40,357 bases of DNA, taken from assembly GCF_011044995.1 (NCBI RefSeq), contig NZ_JAAKZW010000044.1:1-40357 (forward strand), written 5' to 3'. Made by a program: the position numbers and the translations under genes. The notes under the pieces are model-generated. The model was not told the origin of the DNA. It did not search any database and worked only from the letters and a program-made list of their open reading frames with translations. The stretch comes from Streptomyces mesophilus. Its GTDB lineage: Bacteria > Actinomycetota > Actinomycetes > Streptomycetales > Streptomycetaceae. This document shows, piece after piece, positions 10,764-18,301 of the stretch (position 1 is the stretch's first letter; every line of letters begins with the position of its first letter).

Positions 10764-11728
10764 AGCGGCGGCTCTACGGGGTATGCGCGGCGCTGATGCT
10801 GCTCGCGGCCGGCTGCGGTCTGCACAGCGGCAGCCCGCTGGTGGCGGATGTCGCGCCGGGTTCGATCGGCAAGGGCAAACCGCTCGACGGGGTCGATCTC
10901 ACGGTCACCTCCAAGGAGTTCACCGAACAGCTGGTCCTCGGCCAGATCATGGGCATCGCCCTCAAGGCGGCCGGCGCCGACGTGCTCGACCGCACCGGGA
11001 TCCAGGGCTCCATCGGCGCCCGCGAAGCGGTCAAGTCCGGTGACGCGGACGGGATGTACGAGTACACCGGCACCGGCTGGATCACCTATCTCGGTCATAC
11101 GGAGCCGGTCGTCGGCGCCGAGGCGCAGTGGAAGGCCGTGCACGAAGCGGACCTGAAGAACGGCATCGACTGGCTGCCGCCCGCGGAGCTCAACAACACG
11201 TACGCCCTGGCGGTGAACCAGGCCAACGAGAAGAAGTACGGCACCAAGACGCTCTCCGACGTCGCCGCGCTCTCCAAGTCTGACCAGTCGGCGGTGACGC
11301 TCTGCGTCAACCAGGAGTTCGCCTCACGCGACGACGGACTGCCCGGCATGGAGAAGGCGTACGGCATGGACATCCCGCCGTCCCAGGTGCAGACGATGGA
11401 CTCCGGGATCGTCTACACCCAGGTGTCGGGCGGCACGGCCTGCACGTTCGGTCTGGTCTTCACGACCGATGGCCGGATCAAGGCGATGGATCTGGTCGTG
11501 ATGGAGGACGACAAGCACTTCTTCCCGTCGTACAACGCGGCGCCGATGATGAACGCCGAGACGATGAAGGAACACCCCGAGATCGCGGGCATCCTCGACC
11601 CGATCACCAAGAAGCTGACGAACTCGGTGGCGCAGGATCTGAACGCCAAGGTGGATGTGGACGGGCAGGATCCGCATCAGGTGGCGCTGGATTGGCTGGT
11701 TTCGGAGGGGTTTGTCACCAAGTCCTGA
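10760..11728 (+). CDS. Glycine-betaine/choline-type substrate-binding lipoprotein (OpuCC type)
   Basis: 322 residues. A type II signal peptide ends in the lipobox LAAGC (Cys19), so the protein should be anchored outside the membrane. The OpuAC/ProX-type binding domain begins at DLTVTSKEFTEQLVLGQIM and shows GSIGAREAVKSGDADGMYEYTG plus WLPPAELNNTYALAVN, as in osmoprotectant-binding proteins of the OpuCC/YehZ group. ATG 10760 overlaps the permease stop (ATGA). It is the last gene of the importer; the ArsR-type promoter follows at once. Confidence 0.9.
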   Translation: MKRRLYGVCAALMLLAAGCGLHSGSPLVADVAPGSIGKGKPLDGVDLTVTSKEFTEQLVLGQIMGIALKAAGADVLDRTGIQGSIGAREAVKSGDADGMYEYTGTGWITYLGHTEPVVGAEAQWKAVHEADLKNGIDWLPPAELNNTYALAVNQANEKKYGTKTLSDVAALSKSDQSAVTLCVNQEFASRDDGLPGMEKAYGMDIPPSQVQTMDSGIVYTQVSGGTACTFGLVFTTDGRIKAMDLVVMEDDKHFFPSYNAAPMMNAETMKEHPEIAGILDPITKKLTNSVAQDLNAKVDVDGQDPHQVALDWLVSEGFVTKS

Positions 11729-11743
11729 GTTCCAAAGGATTGG

Positions 11744-11786
11744 TTGCAAAGAAAGCGTTGCAAGGAAGTCTTTGCATCGCTACGGT
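11744..11786 (+). promoter_or_regulatory. Promoter and operator of the ArsR-type gene (probably leaderless)
   Basis: A TTGCAA -35 (11758-11763), 17-bp spacer and TACGGT -10 (11781-11786) place the start site at about the ATG (11793), so the mRNA would be leaderless. TTGCAA occurs twice, 14 bp apart (11744-11749 and 11758-11763). TGCAAAGA (11745-11752) is inverted as TCTTTGCA (11769-11776), bracketing the promoter. This is a plausible autoregulatory operator (inference). Confidence 0.6.
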
Positions 11787-11792
11787 TGAGGC

Positions 11793-12395
11793 ATGGCCGA
11801 ACCGAAGAAGGACCCCAAGGTCCGCGATCTCGATCCACGCTCCCTGCGTGGACTCGCTCATCCGCTGCGGATGCAGCTGCTCGATGCTCTCCAGCACTTC
11901 GGACCGGCAACCGCGTCCCAACTCGCCGAGCGCCTGGGCGAGTCGAGCGGGGCGACCAGTTACCACCTGCGCCAGCTCGCGACGCATGGGTTCGTCGAGG
12001 ACGACCCCGACCGGGGCAAGGGGCGGGAGCGGTGGTGGCGGGCCGTCCACCTGGGGACCCGCTCGAACCACCAGCTGATCGATGACCCCGACCCGGCTGT
12101 GCGCGGCGCGGCCAACACGATGCTTCAGTTCATGGCCGACAAGCACTACCGGGAACTCACCACGTACCTCGGCGTCCTCCGCGAGGAACCGGACGAGTGG
12201 CGCGGCGCCTCGAATCTCAGCAACTGGAGCCTGCATCTGACTCCCGAGCTCGCCGAGGAGATGAACGACAAGCTGATGGAGGTCATCGCGAGCTACAAAC
12301 GGGCCGTCCCCGGCGGGCGAGCCCCAGGAGAACGGTCGTACCGGGTCCACCTGCACGCCTTCCCGCTCACCGACGAAGGAGACGACTCCCAGTGA
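11793..12395 (+). CDS. ArsR-type winged-helix regulator
   Basis: 200 residues. An N-terminal winged helix-turn-helix (RSLRGLAHPLRMQLLDAL, then ATASQLAERLGESSGATSYHLRQLATHGFV) is followed by the wing DPDRGKGRERWWRAV. The C-terminal half is helical and of unknown ligand. No metal-binding Cys cluster is visible, so this is probably not a metal sensor. The ATG sits at the predicted transcription start. The stop overlaps the GTG of a 60-residue ORF (GTGA). Confidence 0.88.
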   Translation: MAEPKKDPKVRDLDPRSLRGLAHPLRMQLLDALQHFGPATASQLAERLGESSGATSYHLRQLATHGFVEDDPDRGKGRERWWRAVHLGTRSNHQLIDDPDPAVRGAANTMLQFMADKHYRELTTYLGVLREEPDEWRGASNLSNWSLHLTPELAEEMNDKLMEVIASYKRAVPGGRAPGERSYRVHLHAFPLTDEGDDSQ

Positions 12396-12574
12396 TCCCC
12401 GAAGCGCACCTCTACCTGCACCACCAGAACACCGCCCAACTCCCGGCCACCACCGAGCCGTTCACGCCTCCGAGAACGCCCGCCCGTCTGCGCGTCCAGC
12501 TTGGTTGGACCCTCGTCCACGTCGGCCTGCGGCTCGCGACCCCGGGCCGCCCGGCCCCCGCACTCAGCAGCTAG
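12392..12574 (+). CDS. Small ORF translationally coupled to the ArsR-type gene
   Basis: 60 residues from GTG 12392, overlapping the regulator stop by 4 bp. The N-terminus is His/Thr/Pro-rich; the C-terminal half contains an amphipathic segment, LRVQLGWTLVHVGLRLA. I recall similar short GWTLV-GLRLA proteins after this type of regulator in streptomycetes, but no function is known to me. Its last 11 bp overlap the convergent S16 protease gene. Confidence 0.55.
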   Translation: MIPEAHLYLHHQNTAQLPATTEPFTPPRTPARLRVQLGWTLVHVGLRLATPGRPAPALSS

Positions 12575-13352
12575 GAACGTCCCCGCCCTTGTCCAGTGCC
12601 CTGAGCGCCTCCACCGTCTGCTCCAGGGTCGTGACCGGAATCAGCCGGAGTCCCTTCGGCAGCTCGGCCTGAGCGTCCGAGCACTCGGCCTTCGGGACCA
12701 GGAAGACCGTGGCGCCGTCGCGCTTGGCCGCCTGGGTCTTGAGCGACACCCCGCCGACCGGGCCCACCTTGCCGTCCGCGTCGATCGTGCCCGTACCGGC
12801 GATGGAGCGGCCGCCGGTCAGATCGCCGCCCGCGCCGTTGCCGTCGAGCTTGTCGACGATGCCGAGGGAGAAGAGCAGGCCCGCGCTCGGGCCCCCGATG
12901 CCGGCGAGCTCGAGGTCGACCTTGACCTTGCCGGGGTCCTCGTCCAGGTAGTTCAGGGCCGCCTCGACCGCGGAGTTCTGCGACTTCCGCATCTCGGCGA
13001 CGTTGTGCTCCTCGATCTCCTCGACGCTGCCGCCGCTCGGGTACACCGCGTCGCGCGGCATCACCGCACGGTCGGTGCGGAACCAGCCGTCGACCACGTC
13101 GCCGAAGTCGACGTCGGCGTCCGGTCCGGTCGCCAGGATCGTGGTCATCCGCAGCTCGCCGTCCGTCGCACGGGTCGGCGCGCCCTCGATGGTGATCACG
13201 GGCTTGCCGTCGTGCTCACCGAGCACGTCCGAGGTCCCGCCGGGCTGCGCCACGGTGAACGGGAGCGGGGCGAGTCCGGCGACGGCGAGCAGCGCGGCGA
13301 CGGGGACGGCGCTGAGGGCGAGGGCCGTGCGGCGGCTGAGGCGAGTGAGCAC
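12564..13352 (-). CDS. Lon-like S16 family serine protease, exported or membrane-anchored
   Basis: 262 residues. An N-terminal hydrophobic segment (about 9-35) acts as signal or anchor. The C-terminal half is a Lon-type S16 catalytic domain with Ser156 (GIGGPSAGL) and probable Lys205 (GPVGGVSLKTQAAKR) as the Ser-Lys dyad. There is no AAA+ ATPase domain. Relatives of the YlbL type usually have a PDZ domain between anchor and protease; this one is about 80 residues shorter and shows no clear PDZ. The substrate is unknown. The 3' end overlaps the convergent 60-residue ORF by 11 bp. Confidence 0.85.
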   Translation of the reverse strand: MLTRLSRRTALALSAVPVAALLAVAGLAPLPFTVAQPGGTSDVLGEHDGKPVITIEGAPTRATDGELRMTTILATGPDADVDFGDVVDGWFRTDRAVMPRDAVYPSGGSVEEIEEHNVAEMRKSQNSAVEAALNYLDEDPGKVKVDLELAGIGGPSAGLLFSLGIVDKLDGNGAGGDLTGGRSIAGTGTIDADGKVGPVGGVSLKTQAAKRDGATVFLVPKAECSDAQAELPKGLRLIPVTTLEQTVEALRALDKGGDVPSC

Positions 13353-13539
13353 GGGGTCAATCTAACGTGGGCGGCCCGGTCACCCGGCGAACAGGTCGCG
13401 CCGGACGCGGTGAGGCGCCTGCGGCGGCGGGGCGATCCCGGCCACGTCGTGGACGGAACGGACGGTGGCGGTCATGTCGCATTTGCGCCGCCGGTCCCGC
13501 GAAGGCTCCTGCGGGGCCGTGACCGGGAGCCCACCCGCG

Positions 13540-13618
13540 TGGGCGGCCACATCCGAACCTCGGCCGGTCCCGTCCGGACCTCCTCAGACGCCGCCTCCTC
13601 AGACGCCGGAGGGGCTGG
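13540..13618. repeat. Degenerate copy of the dispersed 3'-end repeat overlapping the dapE stop
   Basis: The order of words is the same as in copies A (1-88) and B (18184-18301): CATCCGAAC, a diverged arm, then TCCTCAGACGCC twice, then GGAGGGGCTGG. The dapE stop (TGA read from 13599-13601) lies inside the unit, so the last codons of dapE are written in repeat sequence. The word order is convincing but the arms have diverged. Confidence 0.55.
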
Positions 13619-14687
13619 AGCGCAGCCACTCCCCCAGCTTCCGTTCGCACGCCCGCAGCTGTTCCGCCGGGACGAACTCGCCCGCCGTGTGGGCCAGAGC
13701 GGGGTCGCCCGGGCCGAAGTTCAGGGCGGGGACGCCGAGTTCGGTGAAGCGGGCGACGTCCGTCCAGCCCAGTTTGGGGCGCGGTGTCGCGCCGAGGAAG
13801 GCGACAAGCGAGGCGATCGCCGGGCGGGCGAGACCGGGCAGGGCGCCCGGCGCGGCGTCGGTGACGAGGAACTCGTCGTACGCCGAGGGCGGGAGGAGTC
13901 CCCGTACGTACTCCTCCGCCTCCTTCGGTGAACGGTGCGGTGCGAAGCGGGCGTTGACCGTGATCACGCACTCGTCGGGGACGACGTTGCCGGCGACTCC
14001 GGCGCGTACGGCGACCGCGCCGAGGCCCTCGCGGTACTCGAGGCCGTCGATCACCACCCGCTCGGGCTCGTGGTCGGCGAGGCACTGCAGGATCGCCGCC
14101 GAGCGGTGGACCGCGTTGACACCCATCCAGGCGCGGGCGGTGTGGGCACGGGCGCCGCGGACCACGATGTCGGCTTCGAGATAGCCCTGGCAGCCGGCCT
14201 CCACGCCGGCGTCCGAGGGCTCCATGAGGAGCGCGAAGTCGGCGGAGAGCAGATCGGGGCGGTGGAGGGCGAGCCGGCGGAGACCGTTGCGGTCGCCTTC
14301 GACTTCCTCGCACTCGTAGAAGATGTACGTGATGTCCCTTGCGGGCGCGGTGAGTTCGGCCGCCAGGCGCAGGGCCACGGCGACGCCGCCCTTCATGTCG
14401 CAGGCGCCCAGACCGTGGATCCGTTCGCCCTCCAGGCGGGAGGGGAGATTGTCCGCGGCGGGGACGGTGTCCAGATGGCCGGCGACGATCACACGTTCCG
14501 GACGGCCGAGCGCGGTACGGGCCACGACCGTGTTGCCGAACCGCTCGACGGAGAGGTGCGCAAGCGCGGCGAGGGACGACTCGACCGCGTCGGCGAGCGG
14601 ACCCTCGGCGCCGCTCTCGGAGGGGAGGTCCACCAACACGCGGGTCAGCGCGACCACATCGGCGGTCAGATCAAGGTCGGGCGTCAC
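13599..14687 (-). CDS. dapE: Succinyl-diaminopimelate desuccinylase (M20 family)
   Basis: 362-residue M20 metallopeptidase-fold enzyme. The expected product releases succinate from N-succinyl-L,L-diaminopimelate, supplying lysine and peptidoglycan. Zinc-ligand and catalytic motifs are visible: AGHLDTVP (H71, D73), GACDMKGG (D97), FYECEEVEG (E127/E128), LMEPSDAGVEAGCQG and a C-terminal GPGDPALAHTAGE His. The dimerisation domain shows ARAHTARAWMGVNAVH. Length and motifs match actinobacterial DapE, though related M20 peptidases are not excluded. GTG 14687 lies 7 bp behind a GGAG that is part of a duplicated 26-bp unit. An IclR regulator lies 89 bp upstream on the same strand. Confidence 0.78.
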   Translation of the reverse strand: MTPDLDLTADVVALTRVLVDLPSESGAEGPLADAVESSLAALAHLSVERFGNTVVARTALGRPERVIVAGHLDTVPAADNLPSRLEGERIHGLGACDMKGGVAVALRLAAELTAPARDITYIFYECEEVEGDRNGLRRLALHRPDLLSADFALLMEPSDAGVEAGCQGYLEADIVVRGARAHTARAWMGVNAVHRSAAILQCLADHEPERVVIDGLEYREGLGAVAVRAGVAGNVVPDECVITVNARFAPHRSPKEAEEYVRGLLPPSAYDEFLVTDAAPGALPGLARPAIASLVAFLGATPRPKLGWTDVARFTELGVPALNFGPGDPALAHTAGEFVPAEQLRACERKLGEWLRSSPSGV

Positions 14688-14739
14688 TGCTGCTCCTGCT
14701 GGGGGTCGGTCCTTGCTGCTCCCGCCGGGGGTCGGTCCT
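14688..14739. repeat. 26-bp tandem duplication covering the dapE ribosome-binding region
   Basis: Two head-to-tail 26-bp units (14688-14713 and 14714-14739, two mismatches) abut the dapE GTG. On the minus strand each carries a (G)GGAGCAGCA Shine-Dalgarno-like word; only the unit next to the gene is followed by GTG, the other by AAG. Confidence 0.8.
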
Positions 14740-14776
14740 TGCGGGCGTATCCCCAGCAGATCACACGGCGGTCCCG

Positions 14777-15418
14777 CTACCGGAGCGCGTCCGCGACCTC
14801 GCGGGCGGCGTCCAGGACGCGGGGCCCGACCCGCTCCGGGACCGAGTCGGACAGCATGACCACGCCGACGCTGCCCTCTATGCCGGTCACCCCGAGCAGC
14901 GGTGCCGCGGCGCCGCTCGCGCCGGCCTCCAACTCACCGTGGGTGAGGGTGAATCCAGGGTCGTCGACGAGTCCTTGGCGGGCGGCGAGTATCGCCTTGC
15001 CGGCCGCGCCGCGGTCCAGCGGATGACGGAAACCCGTGCGGTACGCGACGTGGTAGTCCGTCCAGGTCGGCTCGACGACCGCGACCGCGAGGGCCTCCGT
15101 GCCGTCGGCGAGCGTCAAGTGGGCGGTGGCGCCTATGTCTTCGGCCAGTGAGCGCAGCGCCGGCAGCGCGGCCTCGCGCACCAGCGGGTGCACCTGGCGG
15201 CCGAGGCTCAGGACACCGAGTCCGACGCGGGCGCGGCCGCCCAAGTCGCGGCGTACCAGCGCGTGTTGTTCCAGCGTGGCGAGCAGGCGGTAGACGACGG
15301 TGCGGTTGACCCCGAGCTTGGTGGACAGTTCGGTGACGGTCAGTCCGTGGTCCGTGTCGGCGAGCAGCTTGAGGACACGCAGTCCCCGGTCGAGCGTCTG
15401 GGAGGTCTCCGCGGTCAC
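14777..15418 (-). CDS. IclR-family transcriptional regulator
   Basis: 213 residues. The N-terminal winged helix is LDRGLRVLKLLADTDHGLTV, then ELSTKLGVNRTVVYRLLATLEQHALV. The C-terminal effector domain includes LVREAALPALRSLAEDIGATAHLTL, DRGAAGKAILA and the IEGSVGVVMLSDS block. It is slightly shorter than the usual 240-260 residues. GTG 15418 has GGAG about 9 bp upstream. It may be co-transcribed with dapE; its ligand is unknown. Confidence 0.88.
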   Translation of the reverse strand: MTAETSQTLDRGLRVLKLLADTDHGLTVTELSTKLGVNRTVVYRLLATLEQHALVRRDLGGRARVGLGVLSLGRQVHPLVREAALPALRSLAEDIGATAHLTLADGTEALAVAVVEPTWTDYHVAYRTGFRHPLDRGAAGKAILAARQGLVDDPGFTLTHGELEAGASGAAAPLLGVTGIEGSVGVVMLSDSVPERVGPRVLDAAREVADALR

Positions 15419-15795
15419 GACGCCCTCTCCTTAAGGTGAGTGGCGACGGCCTTGTACGCGGCGGTGTCCGCGATGAGCGGGTCACCCCGTCGCCGGTCCC
15501 GTCGGCGACGCGCGTCAGAGGCCGCCGGTCATCAGCTCCACGGAAGGCCTGACTCCCCCGCCGAGCTCACGCACCGGCTGCGCTCCGCGGCGGCGCTGCC
15601 ACGGGGCGTGTGCGTTGCCGGGACAGTAGCGAGCGGGTCCGCTGAGCGGAAGACTCCGTCCAGAATCCGGGCACTCGGCGCCGGAGGGCAGGGGGTTACG
15701 GGACTTTTGCCGGGAAGGTCCCGCGGTGCCGAGGCAGCCCTTGGCCTCAGGCCGTGACTCGCGCCCCGCGCCCCGCAGCCCTCAGCCCGCGCCGC
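15419..15795. other. Non-coding stretch upstream of the IclR gene
   Basis: No convincing gene: the plus-strand frame at 15440-15757 lacks a Shine-Dalgarno and recognisable protein features. It contains an 8-bp hairpin (15488-15495 with 15503-15510, CGTCGCCG/CGGCGACG). It also contains an inverted repeat, GGGACTTT...AAGGTCCC (15700-15722), whose words reappear upstream of the small membrane-protein gene at 16071-16125. Confidence 0.55.
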
Positions 15796-15966
15796 TCAGG
15801 CCCCCGCCCCGGGCTTCCGCCCGATGACCACCATCGCCGCACCCACGCCGAGGAGGAGCAGCGCCCCCACCACGGTCCAGAGCCCTGGCATCAGGGGCGA
15901 GACCAGGAACACCGCCACGACGACCACGGCACACAGGGCGGCGAGCGTGGTGCGGCGGTACTTCAT
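15796..15966 (-). CDS. Small two-helix membrane protein
   Basis: 56 residues with two hydrophobic segments (about 7-27, ending LVSPLMPGLW, and about 30-49) joined by a short turn, and a basic C-terminal tail (GRKPGAGA). ATG 15966 follows a GAGGT Shine-Dalgarno with a 7-bp spacer. No function recognised. Three same-orientation GGGAC(C/T)TT boxes lie about 105-160 bp upstream. Confidence 0.65.
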   Translation of the reverse strand: MKYRRTTLAALCAVVVVAVFLVSPLMPGLWTVVGALLLLGVGAAMVVIGRKPGAGA

Positions 15967-16070
15967 GGCAGGACCTCGGTCGGCGGGGACGGCGGAGTCG
16001 GCGGGCGGCCGCGGCTCGCCCGGCCGGTCCCGACACCAACGTAATGATCGGATAAGGGCCCCTCGAGCAG

Positions 16071-16125
16071 CGGAAGTCCCGGGCCCGGGAGCAAAAGTCC
16101 CGGGCCGGATGGCGACGAAGGTCCC
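16071..16125 (-). promoter_or_regulatory. Three GGGAC(C/T)TT boxes upstream of the small membrane-protein gene
   Basis: Read on the minus strand: GGGACCTTC (16117-16125), GGGACTTTTG followed by CTCCC (16092-16101 onward) and GGGACTTCCG (16071-16080), spaced 24 and 21 bp. They resemble halves of the DosR/DevR dormancy box (GGGACTWWAGTCCC). Regulator identity is inference. Confidence 0.4.
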
Positions 16126-16165
16126 GAACAGGGTCAACTCACCGCAAACCGCACGCGACGAGCCC

Positions 16166-17959
16166 TCACTTCATCCGGGTCGCCCACTCCTGCACCTTCG
16201 CGATCCGCTGCCGCAGCTGACCGGCCGTGGCCTCCGCGCTCGGCGGGCCGCCGCAGGTCCGGCGCAGCTCGGTGTGGATCACGCCGTGCGGTTTGCCGGT
16301 CTGATGGACGTACGCACCGACCATCGTGTTGAGCTGCTTGCGCAGTTCGAGCATCTCCTTGTGGGAGACCACCGGACGACGCTCGGCCGGCATTTCGAGC
16401 AGATCGGCCTCTTCGGCGGGCTTCTTGCGGCTGTGCGCGATCTGCCGCTGCTGGCGCTTCTGCAGCAGCAGCTCGACCTGGTCGGGTTCGAGGAGGCCCG
16501 GGATGCCGAGGTAGTCCTGCTCCTCCTCGCTGCCGGGGTGGGCCTGCATGCCGAACTCGGCGCCGTTGTACATCACCCGGTCGAAGACCGCGTCGGACTC
16601 CAGCGCCTCGAACGGCAGCATGTCCTGCTCGCCGGTGTCCTCGTCCTGCTCCTTGTTGGCCTCGTCCATCTCGGCCTCGGACTCCGCGTACGGGTCCTCC
16701 TCGCCGTCCTTCTTCGGCTTGTCGAGCACGTGGTCGCGCTCGACCTCCATCTCGTTGGCGAAGCCGAGCAGGTCGGGGATGGTGGGCAGGAAGACGGACG
16801 CCGTCTCGCCACGGCGACGGGACCGTACGAAACGGCCCACGGCCTGGGCGAAGAACAGGGGCGTGGAGATCGTGGTCGCGTACACGCCGACCGCCAGGCG
16901 CGGGACGTCGACGCCCTCGGACACCATGCGGACGGCGACCATCCAGCGGTCGGTGCTCGCGCTGAAGTCGTCGATCCTCTTCGACGCCCCGGTGTCGTCG
17001 GAGAGCACCAGGGTGGCCTTGGTACCGGTGATCTCGCGGATCAACTTCGCGTACGCACGCGCCGAGTCCTGGTCCGAGGCGATCACCAGACCGCCCGCGT
17101 CATGGATGGACTTACGGACTTCGGTGAGGCGCTGGTCGGCGGCGCGCAGGACGTTGGGCATCCAGTCGCCGCGCGGGTCGAGCGCGGTGCGCCAGGCCTG
17201 GCTGATGGCGTCCTTCGTCATGGGCTCGCCGAGCCGGGCCGCGATCTCGTCGCCCGCCTTCGTGCGCCAGCGCATATTGCCGCTGTACGAGAGGAAGATG
17301 ACGGGCCGCACGACGCTGTCGGCGAGTGCGTTGCCGTAGCCGTACGTGTAGTCCGCGGACGAGCGGCGGATGCCGTCCCTGCCCTCCTCGTACTGGACGA
17401 AGGGGATCGGGTTGGTGTCGCTTCGGAACGGTGTACCGGTCAGCGCGAGGCGGCGGGTGGCCGGTTCGAAGGCTTCGAGGCAGGCCTCGCCCCAGGACTT
17501 GGAGTCACCGGCGTGGTGGATCTCGTCGAGGATGACCAGGGTCTTGCGCTGCTCCACGCGGTTGCGGTGCAGCATCGGCCGCACGCCGACGCCCGCGTAG
17601 GTCACGGCGACGCCGTGGTACTCCTTGCTGAGCGGGCCCGCGCTGTACTCCGGGTCCAGCTTGATCCCTATCCGGGCCGCGGCGTCCGCCCACTGCTTCT
17701 TCAGGTGCTCGGTCGGTGCGACCACGGTCACCTGCTGCACCACATGGTGGTGCAACAGCCAGGAGGCGAGGGTCAGCGCGAAGGTCGTCTTGCCGGCGCC
17801 GGGGGTGGCGACGGCGAGGAAATCCCTCGGCTGCTCCTGCACATACCGCTCGAGGGCCCCTTGCTGCCAGGCGCGCAGCTTGTTGGCCGTACCCCAGGGG
17901 GCACGTCCGGGGAACGCAGGTGAGAGGTGGTGCGAGCTGCTGGTGGCGGTGGTAGTCAC
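16166..17959 (-). CDS. DEAD/DEAH-box superfamily 2 helicase
   Basis: 597 residues. Motif I ATPGAGKT at about 51-58, motif Ia near VVAPTEHLKKQW, motif II DEIHH at about 145-149, motif III LTGTPFRSD, and helicase-C motifs V and VI (VRMVSEGVDVPRLAV and FFAQAVGRFVRSRRRGE). An acidic Glu/Asp-rich insert (about 430-470) and a helical C-terminus follow. It is of the XPB/UvrB-fold type found in actinobacteria; substrate and pathway are unknown. The start appears to be GTG 17959 with GGAG very close, so the exact start is uncertain. Confidence 0.85.
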   Translation of the reverse strand: MTTTATSSSHHLSPAFPGRAPWGTANKLRAWQQGALERYVQEQPRDFLAVATPGAGKTTFALTLASWLLHHHVVQQVTVVAPTEHLKKQWADAAARIGIKLDPEYSAGPLSKEYHGVAVTYAGVGVRPMLHRNRVEQRKTLVILDEIHHAGDSKSWGEACLEAFEPATRRLALTGTPFRSDTNPIPFVQYEEGRDGIRRSSADYTYGYGNALADSVVRPVIFLSYSGNMRWRTKAGDEIAARLGEPMTKDAISQAWRTALDPRGDWMPNVLRAADQRLTEVRKSIHDAGGLVIASDQDSARAYAKLIREITGTKATLVLSDDTGASKRIDDFSASTDRWMVAVRMVSEGVDVPRLAVGVYATTISTPLFFAQAVGRFVRSRRRGETASVFLPTIPDLLGFANEMEVERDHVLDKPKKDGEEDPYAESEAEMDEANKEQDEDTGEQDMLPFEALESDAVFDRVMYNGAEFGMQAHPGSEEEQDYLGIPGLLEPDQVELLLQKRQQRQIAHSRKKPAEEADLLEMPAERRPVVSHKEMLELRKQLNTMVGAYVHQTGKPHGVIHTELRRTCGGPPSAEATAGQLRQRIAKVQEWATRMK

Positions 17960-18183
17960 GGTCTCCGGTTCGGCAGGTCGGCGGCGTGGGTCCGGCGGTC
18001 AGGGGGCCGACGACGGACGGGTGCCGGCTCCGTATGACAACCGGGCCACCCTACCGGTGCGGGTGTTTCGGTCCGGGCGCAACGGGGCGGGTTCGTCCGG
18101 GGTGCGAGATGGGTCACATGGGTGGGGTGCGGTCTCGCTGTCGGGTGCGGGCCGGTTGCGCCTGCGGCGGGCTGAGTTCGCCT
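17960..18183. other. Helicase upstream region
   Basis: About 220 bp with no credible ORF. It must hold the helicase promoter, but I cannot assign -35/-10 boxes. A purine-rich tract around 18100-18130 (GATGGGTCACATGGGTGGGG) stands out, with no known motif. Confidence 0.4.
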
Positions 18184-18301
18184 GCCCGCCCCTTCCCGAA
18201 ACCGGGGGCTTCGCCCCGGGCCCCCTGCATCCGAACTTCGTTCGGATCTCCTCAAGCGCCGGAGGGGCTGAAAGATCTGCTCAATCGCCGCAGGGGCTGA
18301 G
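18184..18301. repeat. Dispersed 3'-end palindromic repeat, copy B, with internal duplication
   Basis: Same series of words as 1-88: CCCGCCCCTTCCCGAAACCG, a CCGGGGG...CCCCGGG hairpin, ATCCGAAC-TTC-GTTCGGAT (18229-18247), then AAGCGCCGGAGGGGCTGA. The last unit is repeated as CTCAATCGCCGCAGGGGCTGA directly up to the MFS stop codon. It lies at the 3' end of a minus-strand gene, as copy A does. Confidence 0.8.

Noticed and set aside
15440..15757. 105-residue plus-strand ORF
   Set aside because: No Shine-Dalgarno, Arg/Ser-rich shadow-like composition and no family resemblance; treated as non-coding.
15824..17923. 699-residue plus-strand frame
   Set aside because: Antisense shadow of the SF2 helicase, whose motifs are all intact on the minus strand; composition is typical of a shadow ORF.
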